Assembly: GCA_035578175.1 (NCBI GenBank)
Contig: JAQMRL010000003.1
Span: 22,859,419-22,923,418, forward strand
Reading direction: 5' to 3'
DNA length: 64,000 bases
Source: Catonia carolina
Taxonomy: Eukaryota; Arthropoda; Insecta; Hemiptera; Achilidae
Part shown: positions 1-11,000 of the stretch, piece by piece
How positions within the stretch are numbered: position 1 is the first letter of the stretch
Layout of the letters: every line of letters begins with the position of its first letter
The notes under the pieces: model-generated
Databases searched by the model: none
Told to the model about the DNA's origin: nothing
Seen by the model: only the letters and a program-made list of their open reading frames with translations
Position numbers and translations under genes: made by a program

Positions 1-1019
1 AAAGAAGTTGCAGTAAAGTTAACGTGTTGGTAACATCCTGTGAATAATAGGCTACTTAAAAAAAGTAACAAAGAATTTAAAAACGTAGGCCTACCATGAA
101 AGAGAAAGAGTAATTTATTTTGATATTCACCTACAGTATGTACATTTATTATGTTAGTGTTTGTTGAAAATTCCAGAGGATCGTCCGGAGGAAAAGAAAA
201 GAATGTCAAGAATAACAGATGGATTCACAAGAGAAGTACCGCCATGCGTGTGTGAGTTAGCAGTTTAAATGGATTGCTAACGTGTGGGAGATTGCTATAT
301 AGAGAAGGTCTACTTTGTTAAATGGCAGATATATCCAGTAAGCAATGCTGGCGTAGAGAGACCTACAGTGATGCATTTCCTCAACAAATATACCAGCGTT
401 TCATTTAACACGATTAATCGATTCACTGTAAAGTGAAACCGCGTAAATATTTCCACAAACCGTTTTACATGAAAAATTGTGAATAAATCGAATTTTTTCA
501 CAACTATTTTGTTTTTTAATCAGGAAAACACAGGCTCCCTATTATAGTTCAAAAGAGGGATGTTATTTGCTCGCCTCGAATTTAATTTTTTTTTTCATAT
601 AACTTTTTTTAATGCATAATCTGTTATAAATAACAATAAATGCAACTTATCAAATAGATATAACTCATGAAAAATTACAAACCAATGGTGTAATTAACGA
701 ATTAGGCTAAAACATTAAAAACATGTTATACCGTTCTTAATTGATATTTACAATCAAAATTAGATAGTGCTTTTTTAAATAAATAAATAAAAAATAAATA
801 AAATAAATAAATAAAAAAATAAACAAAACCTCCTGTAAAACGAAAAAACAAATAAGAAGTAATAAATAATAAGCACATGATTTCGAAATATATGTACACC
901 TAACTTTTCTGGAGATAATTTAAAACGTTCATTCAGTTGTTCACAACATTCACACTCAAGCACGACCGTCATCTACATAATACTAACATTATAATATTTA
1001 CAACACTAAAATCACACTA
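1..1019. other. LINE 3' flank, no gene
   Basis: No coding potential is visible. The upper part (down to about 590) is probably the 3' untranslated region of the minus-strand LINE that starts at 1020. It includes an AAATA-type simple repeat at 776-834. Poly-T runs at 586-596 and 604-610 would read as an A-rich tail on the minus strand, but the exact LINE 3' end and its target duplication could not be fixed. Nothing was recognised from 1 to about 580. Confidence 0.5.
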
Positions 1020-3694
1020 TTAGAATCGCCCTGGGAGATCCAGTACTGTAGCACGTTTTAGTCTATTGACATCATTACTGTTGTCTAAGAGATTCAGTGC
1101 TAAGTGATTTACGTGGTTGTTTAGACGTTCGATGTATTTGCAACTGAAACTTCGTATTTCTTCTCGTACCGTCTGCACATCCATATCGTGTTAATATACC
1201 ACGGTGCATTCAGTATGATCCGCAGAACTTTTGATTGAAACCGTTGCAGAATCTCGATGTTTGAAGTTGATGCTGTTCCCCATAACTGAATTCCGTAGGT
1301 CCAAATCGGCTTCAGCATGGATTTGTACAAAAGTAGTTTGTTGTCAATCGAAAGCTGAGAACGCCTACCAACGAGCCAATACATCTTCCTAAATGTTAAA
1401 TCCAGTTGTTTCCTTTTCATCTGAATGTGTTTGCGCCAAGTCAGACCTCTATCTAAATACATTCCTAAATATTTTACATCTTTTGCCTGTGGAATATTCT
1501 TGCCATTCAGTTGGACAGGAGGACAAGTTGCCCTTCTGGTAGTAAACGTTACATGCGTAGATTTGCCCTCGTTCACCTTGATCTTCCACTTTGTCAGCCA
1601 GATTTCCAGCTCACTTAAATACATCTGCACTCTGCGTGTCGCAATAGTTGGGTCTGCATCACATGACATTATTGCTGTATCGTCAGCAAAGGTGGCAATG
1701 ATTACATTTTCAAGGACAGGCAAATCAGCTGTGAACAGAACATATAAAATTGGTCCCAGAACGCTTCCTTGCGGAACACCCGCCTTGATCTCTTTCAAAC
1801 TTGTTAAGTGATTTCCAACCCGGACTTGAAATAACCGCTTGTTAAGATACGAAACCAGAACACTGTACAGATTCTCCGGAAACACAGCTTTTAATTTATG
1901 GAATAGACCAGGATGCCAGACTCTATCAAATGCTTGAACAACGTCTAATAGAACAGTCGAACAGTACTTCTTTTCCTCTAAACATTCACGGATGACGCTT
2001 GTCAATCAATGCACTTGCTCTATGGTACTATGCTGCTGCCGAAACCCAAACTGATAGTCCGGAATAAGATGACGATCTTCTATAACTAGTTTCAACCGCT
2101 TCAGACATATTCTTTCAAAAACCTTTGACATCACCGGGAGTAGACTAATAGGACGATACGAGGAGACCTCATTTTCCGATTGACCTGGCTTCAATATCAT
2201 GATAATTTTTGCTACCTTCCACTGGCTAGGAACATATCCTAAGCGGAACACAGCATTAATTATCATAGTAAGCATTACTAGGGCTTTTCTCGGCAATTCC
2301 TGTAACATCCTCCCTGTAATGAGATCGTATCCTGGGGCTTTCTGAGGATGCAATTCAGAAATCGCACGCTTAACTTCACGAACTGTAACCCGTTCCAAAT
2401 GGTGCTGTCGCTGCTGCGGGTCCATTACTACCGACCTTAAAATTTCTGCTTCCTGTGCCGGGTCACATTGCACATCATGGGGCTGAAAACGCTGCTCCAA
2501 GTGATCTGCAAATAGAAGTGCCTTGTCACCATCACTTCTAGCCCAATCATTGTTCTCCATCTTTAACGGTGGAATAGGCCGGCAAGGCTGTTTAAACCTT
2601 TTAGTCGCCTTCCACAGGGAGTAATCTGTATCAGCCGCGGGACTTAGATTCTGAATATAATCATTAAACGTTTCTTCTTTTACATTCAGGATCATCTCCT
2701 TTAGTTCACGTGCAGCTCTGTTGAAGTTGGTTCTATCCTGCGGGTGACGAGAATACTGCCATAAACGTCTTAATCGGCGTTTCTGCACAATCATCCTCTT
2801 AATCGCTGTAGGATAGTCCAAGTACTTGGTCGTAGCTTTTTCTTCAGGTGTTGACTGCCAAGAAGCGGTCTGGATGGCCTCATTAAGGATTTCTACAGAA
2901 TTTTCAATATCATCTGATGTTTGTAAAGGAATATTAAGTTGGATGTCTGATTGTAATAAGTTACGAAAATTACACCAGTCAGTTCTCCAACTACAAAATT
3001 TAAAAGGTTTTTCAGAACACAGTACTGTTGTGCTGACCGTGACTAATATAGGCGTATGATCTGAAGACAGATCCTGACTGGAGCGTACCGCAAGGTAATT
3101 GTTAGAAATACCTTTGGTAACTACAAAGTCCAATAAATCTGGTAACTTATGTCTATCAGTCGGCCAATATGTAGGCTCACCAGAGGATAAAGTGTTAAGG
3201 TTATTAATTTGAACTGTTTTGTACAATTCCCTGCCTCTTGGATTGATAAGTCCCGAGCCCCAAAACGTATGCTTAGAATTATAATCTCCTCCAGCTAAAA
3301 ATCTTGCACCTAATGTGTTGAAAAATTCTTGAAATTGATCTTTGCTAATGTTATGCCGAGGCGGGCAGTAAACAGATGTTAAAGTTAAATCTCCAGCCCA
3401 GTCTGTAATACAAACGCTTGTTGCCTGAATATGATCTGTTCTATATTTAGGAAGCTCAAAGTGTTTAATCGAATTTCGTATAATCACAGCCGTTCCTGCG
3501 TGTGCCCTATTATCGGGATGAGTGGTGGCATATATGCTGTAATTTAAAAGTCGCATATAGTGCCGTTCAGTAAAATGGGTTTCTGATACAAGCAACACAT
3601 CTATTTTATTTTCATTTAAAAATACTTCTATTTCGTGACGGCGTTGTATCAAACCGTTCGCATTCCACACTGCTATAGTATAAAAATATTTCAT
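1020..3694 (-). pseudogene. LINE ORF2, endonuclease/reverse transcriptase, disabled
   Basis: Starts at the ATG overlapping the ORF1 stop. Residues 1-220 are an exonuclease-endonuclease-phosphatase domain: WNANGL near residue 9, SETHF near 37, GGDYNSKHTFWGS, and the terminal SSDHTPI motif. The reverse transcriptase follows, with SSYRPISLLPVMSKVFE, FGFRQQHST, LDVVQAFDRVWH, GVPQGSVLGP, the catalytic FADD box and VKYLGMYLDRGLTW. Two lesions are visible. An in-frame TGA at 2008-2006 sits between QHSTIEQVH and LTSVIRECL; the frame is the same on both sides, so this is a point nonsense change, and a CGA-to-TGA transition would explain it. A frameshift of one base lies at about 1170-1190, after NAPWYINTIW, and the normal C-terminus continues in another frame (VREEIRSFSCKYIERLNN) to a TAA at 1022-1020. 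There is no RNase H domain, as expected for Jockey. Confidence 0.9.
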
Positions 3695-5025
3695 TTTAAT
3701 TTATTTATAACGGCAGTTAATAAGTTAATCAATGTTGTTATTTGTTCCGCCTGCTTTGACAAAATTAATTCAAACCGTGTAAACGCACCTTGCATAACGG
3801 ATGCTATATCAGGACCCTGCTGATTGTCATGAGGACAATTGTCGACAGAATTATTTTTCTTAACTGCTTGAGAATAACTCATACCTGAAACTACTGAACG
3901 TGTTCTGGTATCTTTATTGCCGACCTCATTAACGGGAGTTTTGACGGTATTAGACCGTTTGGCAGGTACCGCAGAAGATTTGGACTTAATAATCTCCTGA
4001 AAAACCCGGCAGCCCTTATAACTTGCAGGATGATTATTTCCGCAATGAATACATGTAGCTGGTTCATTTTTCGAAATAGTACAGCAAATCGTACTGTGGT
4101 TGTCTCCACACTTAACGCACCTCGGTTCACGCTGACAATACTTTTCGATATGGAAAAAGCGTTGACAACGCTTGCACTGTGGAATATCGTTTCGCTTTTT
4201 GTAAGGTGGTTCAAACTTAACTTTCATATTAAGCAAAAATTCTATTTCAAAAATGTCTTTATTATCTTTAGGTTCAAGTTCCACATAAAACAGTGAAAGC
4301 GGTTGTCTTGTTTCCCTGTGTTTAATGGGGAAAATATTTCTAACGGTGTGCCCGTACAGAGTAATCGCATCGGCAATTTCATCAGTTGCTACCGAATGAT
4401 GCACATTGCATGTGAAGACCCGATACGCCCTTTTTTGACGTGGTTGATAAGTCTGAAACTTTATTTGGCGCTGCTTAAACATGTAAACAACATTCTCATG
4501 AGCCGCTAAATTCTTTGTATTTACTTTAATACTATCACGATTAACTATTTTCAAAAAGAAATCATCTTTTGCAATAATATTTTCAAGTTCCCTAACTAAA
4601 TCATTAATATTTTCTACACCTGGCACAAAAATTGGAGGCGGATTAGGTTCACTTTTATTCGAATCAGATACATTGTTTACGTTATCTATGTGTAATTCAG
4701 TTAAGACACTGAATTTATTTCGACTTAAAATAGGGCTACCACTATTTTCATCTAATTTCGTTACTTTATTTTTTTCATTACTTTTGTCAGAACTAACTCT
4801 CTTTCTGTTATTAAATTTACTTTTACCAACTTGTTGCCAAGTAGCAATTTCAGTCGGAGAATTTATTAAATCACAGCTGCTGTTAACATCAAGTTGCATA
4901 TTGACAGAAGAAGCGCGAAATCTAGGATCTCTAACAGCTGATTTCTTTTGAATTTGACCAGCTGACAGGGCCGACTCAATTTCAACGTCAAACATGTCTT
5001 CTTCGCCATTTTGTACATCTTCCAT
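3691..5025 (-). CDS. LINE ORF1, Gag-like nucleic-acid-binding protein (444 aa)
   Basis: Intact frame of 444 residues starting at an ATG. The N-terminal ~130 residues are polar and low in complexity. Residues ~135-280 hold the region that precedes the knuckles in Jockey Gags (PRE_C2HC type), with FVPGVENINDL near its start and AYRVFTCNVHH near 200. Three cysteine/histidine knuckles follow: C284-x2-C287-x4-H292-x4-C297, one starting at C303 (CVKCGDNH), and one starting at C325 (CIHCGNNHP). The C-terminal ~30 residues are hydrophobic and leucine/isoleucine-rich, possibly a coiled coil. In this family the protein binds element RNA and forms ribonucleoprotein particles. Its TGA stop overlaps the ORF2 start. 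No frame damage is seen, so it could still be translated. Confidence 0.9.
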   Translation of the reverse strand: MEDVQNGEEDMFDVEIESALSAGQIQKKSAVRDPRFRASSVNMQLDVNSSCDLINSPTEIATWQQVGKSKFNNRKRVSSDKSNEKNKVTKLDENSGSPILSRNKFSVLTELHIDNVNNVSDSNKSEPNPPPIFVPGVENINDLVRELENIIAKDDFFLKIVNRDSIKVNTKNLAAHENVVYMFKQRQIKFQTYQPRQKRAYRVFTCNVHHSVATDEIADAITLYGHTVRNIFPIKHRETRQPLSLFYVELEPKDNKDIFEIEFLLNMKVKFEPPYKKRNDIPQCKRCQRFFHIEKYCQREPRCVKCGDNHSTICCTISKNEPATCIHCGNNHPASYKGCRVFQEIIKSKSSAVPAKRSNTVKTPVNEVGNKDTRTRSVVSGMSYSQAVKKNNSVDNCPHDNQQGPDIASVMQGAFTRFELILSKQAEQITTLINLLTAVINKLK

Positions 5026-5396
5026 ATTGGAAGGTTATGTTTGCTCTAAACTAATTAATTAAAAAAAACAACCTATTAGTAATTGCTTACCCTCCCGGTA
5101 AACATTTAAAAATATACTCGTAGTTCACTTACATATTACAGTCACTCTGCACAAACAATGAACAATAACAAAATCAAAATTAAATTATATTCGAACAATT
5201 ATGTAATATGTTGACATAAATTAAATAAATAGGATGCTTTTAAATTTTGTTGCTTATCATTTGAACAATGAAACTTAATATGTATGTAAATATCCAGTAC
5301 TTATAGGAACTTACTGATCTTGGTACATCATGTAACAATAACAAACCTAATTTTAATGTTAATCATATACAGGTGAACATCTAAATCCGAAGATTA
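5026..5396. other. LINE 5' UTR and flank
   Basis: The first ~130 bases upstream of ORF1 are presumably the LINE 5' UTR, which in this clade carries an internal promoter. No clear promoter motif or target duplication could be assigned. The remainder is AT-rich with no gene. Confidence 0.4.
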
Positions 5397-6096
5397 CTAT
5401 ATTCGTTTGCTCGTTCAGTTGACACAACGCAGCAGTATAGGAAGATATGTATTTCTTATGGGGCTCTGACTGCTACTAGCACATACACAAACATAGGCTT
5501 TATAGATCAATCAATAGATCAATCAATGCCATCATAACCAATAAAATCCCCCCCCCGACGTGTCACTACCATAACAAACCTTTATAAAGAGTAGTCTGTA
5601 TGACTATTGATTAATAAAATTAACACTGTAGGTTTACACTCAATTTCATATGCATATTCCAAATGTAAAATCTTTTTTTCGATATCTGTAGTGGAAATAA
5701 CTTTTTTAGATTTGTAATAACCTATTGCGTCATTTGTTTACATTTATCACGCAGTGTTTAGAAAATCTGGCCAGGGAATAAGGAGAAGGCATTAGTAGGT
5801 CTGCAGTAAGATAGATAAGATATTCATTTTAAACCCCCTAATAGAAGTAATGTTTTTACAGTTTTTTTTTTAATTTTTTACAATTCATTGAACATTCTAC
5901 ATAATACACTATTTTTTTTCTATTAAGCAAAACTTGAACTGTAGTTCTACCTTAAAAAATACGTGTTCTATACTGGTTTAAAAAATATATTTATATACGG
6001 TAGCAGTTGTCTTTAATTGATGTTTTTAGTTGCGTTAATAGCAGTGACGATTCCCATAAGATCCATTGTGTCAACTGAACGTGCAAACGACTATAG
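5397..6096. mobile_element. Non-autonomous TIR DNA element (~700 bp)
   Basis: Terminal inverted repeats of 31 bp, 29 of 31 matching, lie at 5397-5427 and 6066-6096; the core shared word is cgttcagttgacacaa. A weaker inverted match continues inward for about 40 more bases around cttatggg and ctgcta. The interior has no open frame and includes a C9 run at 5551-5559. A TA dinucleotide lies at both outer ends (5398-5399 and 6094-6095), compatible with a TA target duplication, but the boundary is ambiguous. The superfamily is not assigned. Confidence 0.6.
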
Positions 6097-6810
6097 CAGT
6101 GGTTAATATTATTTTTAAAATATAGTTAACAATGCACTGTCACAGCCGCTACAATTTGGATTGGAATTTGTATTGGATGACGACATTGATTTTTAAATCA
6201 TTGTAAACTTTTTTTATGATTTTTTTACAACCACCTTTTACTTGATTTGGTGGTTATATATTCCTAGAATATAACATTATAATTTTGTATTTGTATAAAG
6301 TGGAATTAATAAATATTATTATTATTATATCTATGAACGCATTACATTGAATCGTAGAAAGTTAAAAGAACCAACTTAAAAAATACAAGTTGAGATGTTG
6401 ATTACTACAATTTTTCAAATAGTCCTAATTTTTTATTCTGTTAGTATAGATTTTGCTAGTATGGTTTTGTAACTTAAAAGTTTAACTGTCACAATAAAAA
6501 TAGTATTTATAAACCAAATGGAAATCGCGTTCATTGAAACACTTTAAATTGAGGTACGTACCGGTGTACACATCGTCCGGTTTCATCTAAGTGAATGAAT
6601 ATTACTGGAATTCACAGTTAACTGCATTCTACTCTCCTACAGGGTTAACTACTACTGTATTTCACTGTACAACTGAGGCCTACACTAACCATTACACTCA
6701 CCTGAAATTTACTGAAGTAAAGGGAAAATACGGCATCACTAACCCTAAAAAGAACAAAAGGTGTTCTGGCAATGTGCCATCTTTTCCTGCTAGAAACAAT
6801 TCGTTTTTTT
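6097..6810. other. No gene recognised
   Basis: AT-rich sequence. A short ATT run lies near 6315-6330. The open frame at 6591-6842 has no recognisable product. Weak similarity to the outer flank of the inverted duplication begins around 6780. Confidence 0.4.
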
Positions 6811-7178
6811 CCATGTACACACTACGTTGCACAACACCTTGAACGGGTTAAATGCTGTACATCACCGAAAAATTTATTCTGGTATTTCTCTTAGCATTAT
6901 AAAAAAAAGTGAAACATGGGAGAGATTTTCCGAATTTGATTTGTTGAAATTTTAATTGAACAGCGATTTTTTCCAAACAATCCTTTCACAATATTAATTA
7001 TTTGTAATGTTTTTATTAAATTGCTTACTCATGGATTTAGAATTTTCACACAATTCTATTAAAATAAAATATAAGTTGTACCGTGAATTTTAATCTTCTG
7101 TTTATATGTGTGTCGGGCTATCATGTAATCGTTGTTGGTATTTGTAACAATTTGTTTTGTTTAAAGTAAAAGAAAATT

Positions 7179-7491
7179 TTTCTTTTTTCCTAATTTATGA
7201 TCGTTGCAATCTGTTCAATTAAGAACAATAAGCAACTCCATGACCCAATGAGATGAGGATGATGTGTAGATGAGGTGTAGTCTTGTACAGACCCAGGCCG
7301 ACCATTCCTGAGAGAGTATGGTTAATTGAAACCCAACCATCAAAGTACTCCGGTAACCACTGTCTAGTATTCAAATCCGTATAAAAGTAACTACCTTTAC
7401 TAGGATTCGAAACAGGAACCTTCGTCTCCGAAAATCAGCTGTTAAACAGCTGATTTTGGCGAAGAATTTACCTCTAGACCAACCCGGTGAT
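7179..7491 (-). mobile_element. SINE A (tRNA-headed), full-length copy
   Basis: On the minus strand it begins with a tRNA-like head: a box-A-like ggtctagaggtaaa and a degenerate box B (ggttcctgtttcgaatcc). The head contains an internal palindrome around aaatcagctg/cagctgattt. A long tRNA-unrelated body follows, ending with the family's shared tail around gaacagattgcaacg and an A-rich stretch. It is flanked by 8-bp direct repeats agaaaatt (7171-7178 and 7492-7499). The empty site is preserved in the other arm of the inverted duplication, which confirms the boundaries. RNA polymerase III transcription and LINE-driven mobilisation are inferred from the structure. Confidence 0.9.
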
Positions 7492-7573
7492 AGAAAATTA
7501 ACAATAAATATTTTTACATGATAAAAAAATGTAACTAATCTAGTTTAAGCAAAGTAGTTTTAACAGATTGATC

Positions 7574-7708
7574 ATTAGTGACTACATTGGATTATGGAAT
7601 TGGAACTGTAGATTTTAACTTGTAGTAATTTCTAGACTTTAGTCAGCAATCGAACTCAGAACCTTCAACTTCGTTGTCTAGCTCGTTAAATACTACGCCA
7701 CAGGGGCA
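7574..7708 (-). mobile_element. SINE B copy (tRNA-headed)
   Basis: Matches the SINE B copies at 18115, 32558 and 48288. All read, on the minus strand, as a tRNA-like head followed by a body that ends near tccacnntagtcnctaat. The box B here is degenerate (ggttctgagttcgattgc). Confidence 0.75.
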
Positions 7709-8682
7709 ATCAATGTTTGTTTTCATTATTTTAGTTATTTAATTTTTCTACATTAATTTTTCTACAAGTATAAACCGTGAAATTAAACGGTGTCTCTCGC
7801 GCAGCCGAGCCTAGCTGCTACTAGTCAAACTAAAAAATTTTCCGCGTTGGTGAATATACACTCACTACGTAAATTCTAAATTGAAAATAATATTTCATAA
7901 AAAATAGATAATTATAGTGTATTTGTAAAACATTTAAAATATAAGTTTTTAAAATTGGTCAGCTAAATGGATAATTTTCACGTCTACTTAATAAATGTAA
8001 TGTGTATGATAAGGACCCCGCACTGCTAACCACTCCATCGCGGTGTTATAAAGGCCAAAGTTACCATTAAAACTCAACAACTGTACAAATTATGATAACA
8101 TTTATTTAATTCAGAGGTTTCAGACAAAAGTACTTTAAAACATTAGAGACTCACCTTGGTACATACCCAACTCTGTTTTACACAGAACCACGAACATTTG
8201 AACAGTAAAAGAAGAAATTTAAGTTTTCCATTAACTTACCAAAAAAATCAGAAGACATCAATCACCTAGACATCAGTGAAACACACTAAAGACTGCACAG
8301 ACTACACCTAACAGATTTATTTTAATACTTTCACGTCCAGAACAAAGTAAATTAGTAATTTTTAGAGTGATACCAAAGGGTACTACCCACTCATAATTCA
8401 AATTCACAAAAAAAATCTATTAATTTTTTATAGAAGTGCAGATCGTAGATTTTTAGTAACACAAAAATCTTAATAACTTATACTGCATAATCGTAAATCT
8501 TAAAAATGTTTATTTTGAAAAATGCTACTGAATAAAAAACAAAAAGAAGAGAAAACTTTGAAACTACTTTGCTTTAACTAAATTAGTTACATTTTGTTTC
8601 ATGTAAAATTATTTGTGTTAATTTTCTGTCACTTTGAACAAAACAAATTCTCAGAACAACCAACAACGATTAAATTATAGCA

Positions 8683-8734
8683 CGTGAATTTTAATCTTCT
8701 GTTCATATGTGTGAACAGAAGATTAAAATTCACG
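8683..8734. repeat. Perfect 23-bp palindrome with 6-nt loop
   Basis: Arms 8683-8705 and 8712-8734 are exact reverse complements around a tatgtg loop. The matching site in the other arm of the large inverted duplication (7082-7110) has only one copy of the arm sequence, so the second copy was added here after the arms diverged. It could form a strong DNA cruciform or RNA hairpin. Confidence 0.95.
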
Positions 8735-9002
8735 GTATACCTTACATTTTAACTTAATAGAATTGTGTGAAAATTATGAGTCTATGAGTAAACAATTTAA
8801 TAAAAAATATTAAAAATAGCTAATATTGTGAAACAAAAGTTTGGAAAAATCTCTGGTCAATTAAGATTTCAACAAATCAAATTCGGAAAATTTCTCCCAT
8901 ATTTCACTTTTTTTATAATGCAAAGGAAATACCAGAATACATTTTGGGTAATGTACAGTATTTAAGCCGTTCAAGGTCCTGTGCTACGTAGTGTGTACAT
9001 GG

Positions 9003-9900
9003 ATGACAATGAATTGTTTCTGAAGAAAAATGTAAAATTTCCTTTTCACTAATATCCTATTTTCTGGCATCTAAGCTGATTAAGTATACAGAAACAAGGA
9101 AATACAGTCTAAAATTACTATTATTTAAATTATTTTATTATCTTTAAGTACACATAATTTTTTTAGATATTTACTCTTTGTTTCTATAAATTGTAAAATG
9201 CTGTCTTAGAGAAAATTGATGAATTTTTCTTAAGTAAAAATATGGTATGATAGCAACATCAAGAAGTACTCAGTACGGTTAATATATTTTGTTTGACCAT
9301 TATGTTTGCAGAGCGAAACTACTAATTACTTTTTTATTGTTTTTACGTACATCCCATACTTATGTTGCAATAGTTTAGAAAACTCCACACAGGGTCTCCA
9401 CAACAGTATTTTTTTTAAAAAATCGAAGTTTCAACTCCATGGTTACAACGAGAAAATTTAAAAAAAAATTCAAATGACAATGCTTGCAATCATGTAATCA
9501 AAAAGGATTTTATTTTTTGGATAAGGTTCAGTAACTAATTAGTATAATTAATACAGAATTCGCGAATACTTGTATAAAATGGTATTAAAAACCTGAAGTA
9601 ATTAACTTTTTATCTCACAGTATTTGAAAGGGTTGTTTTTTTATTTTGATTTATCTCCTAACCCTTCATGGTGGGTAAAAAGTGAGAGTGTATAATTTTG
9701 CAATGTAAATAAAATAATATACAGTACTCTAAAAGTACTCGTACAAACGTTATGGTAGTAATTAATATGTAAAAATAACAACCGGTAACGTACGAGTAAA
9801 TTCTCATACGGTGATTTTTATAGCGCGATCCATGAAACGTGAAACATGATACCATACGTTAATAAAATCTTCGTTATTATACTATTTTAAAATTAAGTAT
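9003..9900. other. No gene recognised
   Basis: AT-rich sequence on both strands. No convincing frame, RNA gene or repeat was identified. Confidence 0.4.
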
Positions 9901-10521
9901 TGTAGCACCTAAGCCTAGGCTCATTCAAAATCCGGATATAATTTGTAACAAACAGACTTACATTAATTAATAACAACTAATTATTTATTGACACGATTAA
10001 TTATTACATTTAGACTTTTAACAAATACAAATTAGATTACTTTAATTAAATTAATTACAAAACTTAAAGCTTGAACTAAACTAGACTATAAGTAAAATAA
10101 TGCGACTTAACAAATCAAAATAAATGATTTATTAACGTAATTCAGAACCAATCCTGTAACGACACTATTTCGAAACGTCCGACAACACTAATTTCTTTCA
10201 CAGTCCAATTACTCACTAACTCACTACTAAGATGTTAACTGTTTCTATACCTGCAGTCCAATCGTTTCTCCAAACAATTTGTTCTCTACAACCTTTATAA
10301 TACTTTCTTCATTTTACTAAAACACAGTAGAAGGAATCAAAATAAAAACAAACTTTCCACTAGTTTCGATTTACAAAAATTCCTATCCATTACTTTTTTT
10401 AATACACAACTCACATACAGTGAACAATTGATTCTCTCAACCGTTTCTAGAATGTTACTATAAGATGTTGTAGTTTACTTTAAGAGTTCATTATTTTCAA
10501 AAACTAATTAAGTCAGTTACA
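9901..10521. repeat. Dispersed LTR-like repeat, copy 1
   Basis: Shares blocks with 52106-52680, including ttactttaattaaattaatt, gaactaaactagactata and tatacctgc(a/g)gtc, separated by diverged AT-rich sequence. The left end begins tgtagcac after gtat, and the copy may end in gttaca near 10521, both in the style of a retroviral-type LTR. No target duplication was confirmed, so the LTR reading is tentative. Confidence 0.5.
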
Positions 10522-10907
10522 TAGCAGTGTCCGTTTTTCATCTAATATAGTGAAGAAGAGTTTGCACGATTACAAAACGAAAATACCTAAATTCGAATTC
10601 CACAGAGAATGTAAAAATTTTAGCACAATAAATAATAATAACACTGTTTATTAATCTAATACTATTGGTGGAGATGTCTTGGTAATCTCTAAGTTAAAGT
10701 ATTGCACAACTGATTACATCTAGTACCGGGTTACCGAGCTTCGCTTAGTTGCAGATTATAAATTATTATTACCATTCCACTATTAAATAAAAAATGTTTA
10801 ATAATCTTTAACTCAGCAACCATATCTAAAGTCTATAAATTAAAGCAATGTTTATACAAAATATATAGAATAAAAAACCATTTTCTGTATTATGATCTAA
10901 CTAATTG
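10522..10907. other. No gene recognised
   Basis: AT-rich, with no coding or RNA signal seen. Confidence 0.35.
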
Positions 10908-11000
10908 GATGGCACATTGATGTAATGGTCAGCATAACTGGCATCTATGCCAAGGGTCCTTGTATTGGTTTCTGGTTAAGTCTGGTTTTTTTCATATAGC
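10908..11000 (+). mobile_element. SINE C copy (degraded)
   Basis: A tRNA-like head resembling those at 20388 and 44290: gtaatggtcagcataactgg in the box A region and a decayed box B (ttggtttctggttaagtctgg), then a T-rich body. The 3' limit is uncertain. Confidence 0.6.

Larger units (their letters stand above)
1020..5160 (-). mobile_element. Jockey-clade non-LTR retrotransposon (LINE), nearly full length
   Basis: Two consecutive minus-strand reading frames show the Jockey-clade layout: ORF1, a Gag-like protein with a PRE_C2HC-type region and three zinc knuckles, then ORF2, an apurinic-type endonuclease joined to a reverse transcriptase without an RNase H domain. ORF1 and ORF2 overlap at an ATGA tetranucleotide (3691-3694). 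The upstream boundary is put near 5160 because the presumed 5' UTR ends somewhere above the ORF1 start at 5025; it is not sharply defined. The copy is recent enough that ORF1 is fully open and ORF2 has only two disabling changes. Clade assignment rests on my reading of the domains, not on a search. Confidence 0.9.
6811..9002. repeat. Large inverted duplication (~430-bp arms, 1-kb spacer)
   Basis: The left arm is 6811-7170 plus 7500-7563 and the right arm is 8561-9002. Read in reverse complement, the right arm tracks the left arm along its whole length at roughly 85% identity by eye, starting from ccatgtacacactacgt and running inward to aagcaaagtagttt. The left arm is interrupted by a SINE (7179-7491) that the right arm lacks. 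Faint similarity continues outside (6790-6802 against 9011-9021). The spacer (7564-8560) holds another SINE and no gene. It could be a foldback-type element with long inverted termini or a local inverted duplication; no target duplication was found. Confidence 0.85.

Noticed and set aside
1425..1811. Plus-strand frame opposite the LINE polymerase
   Set aside because: Antisense shadow of ORF2.
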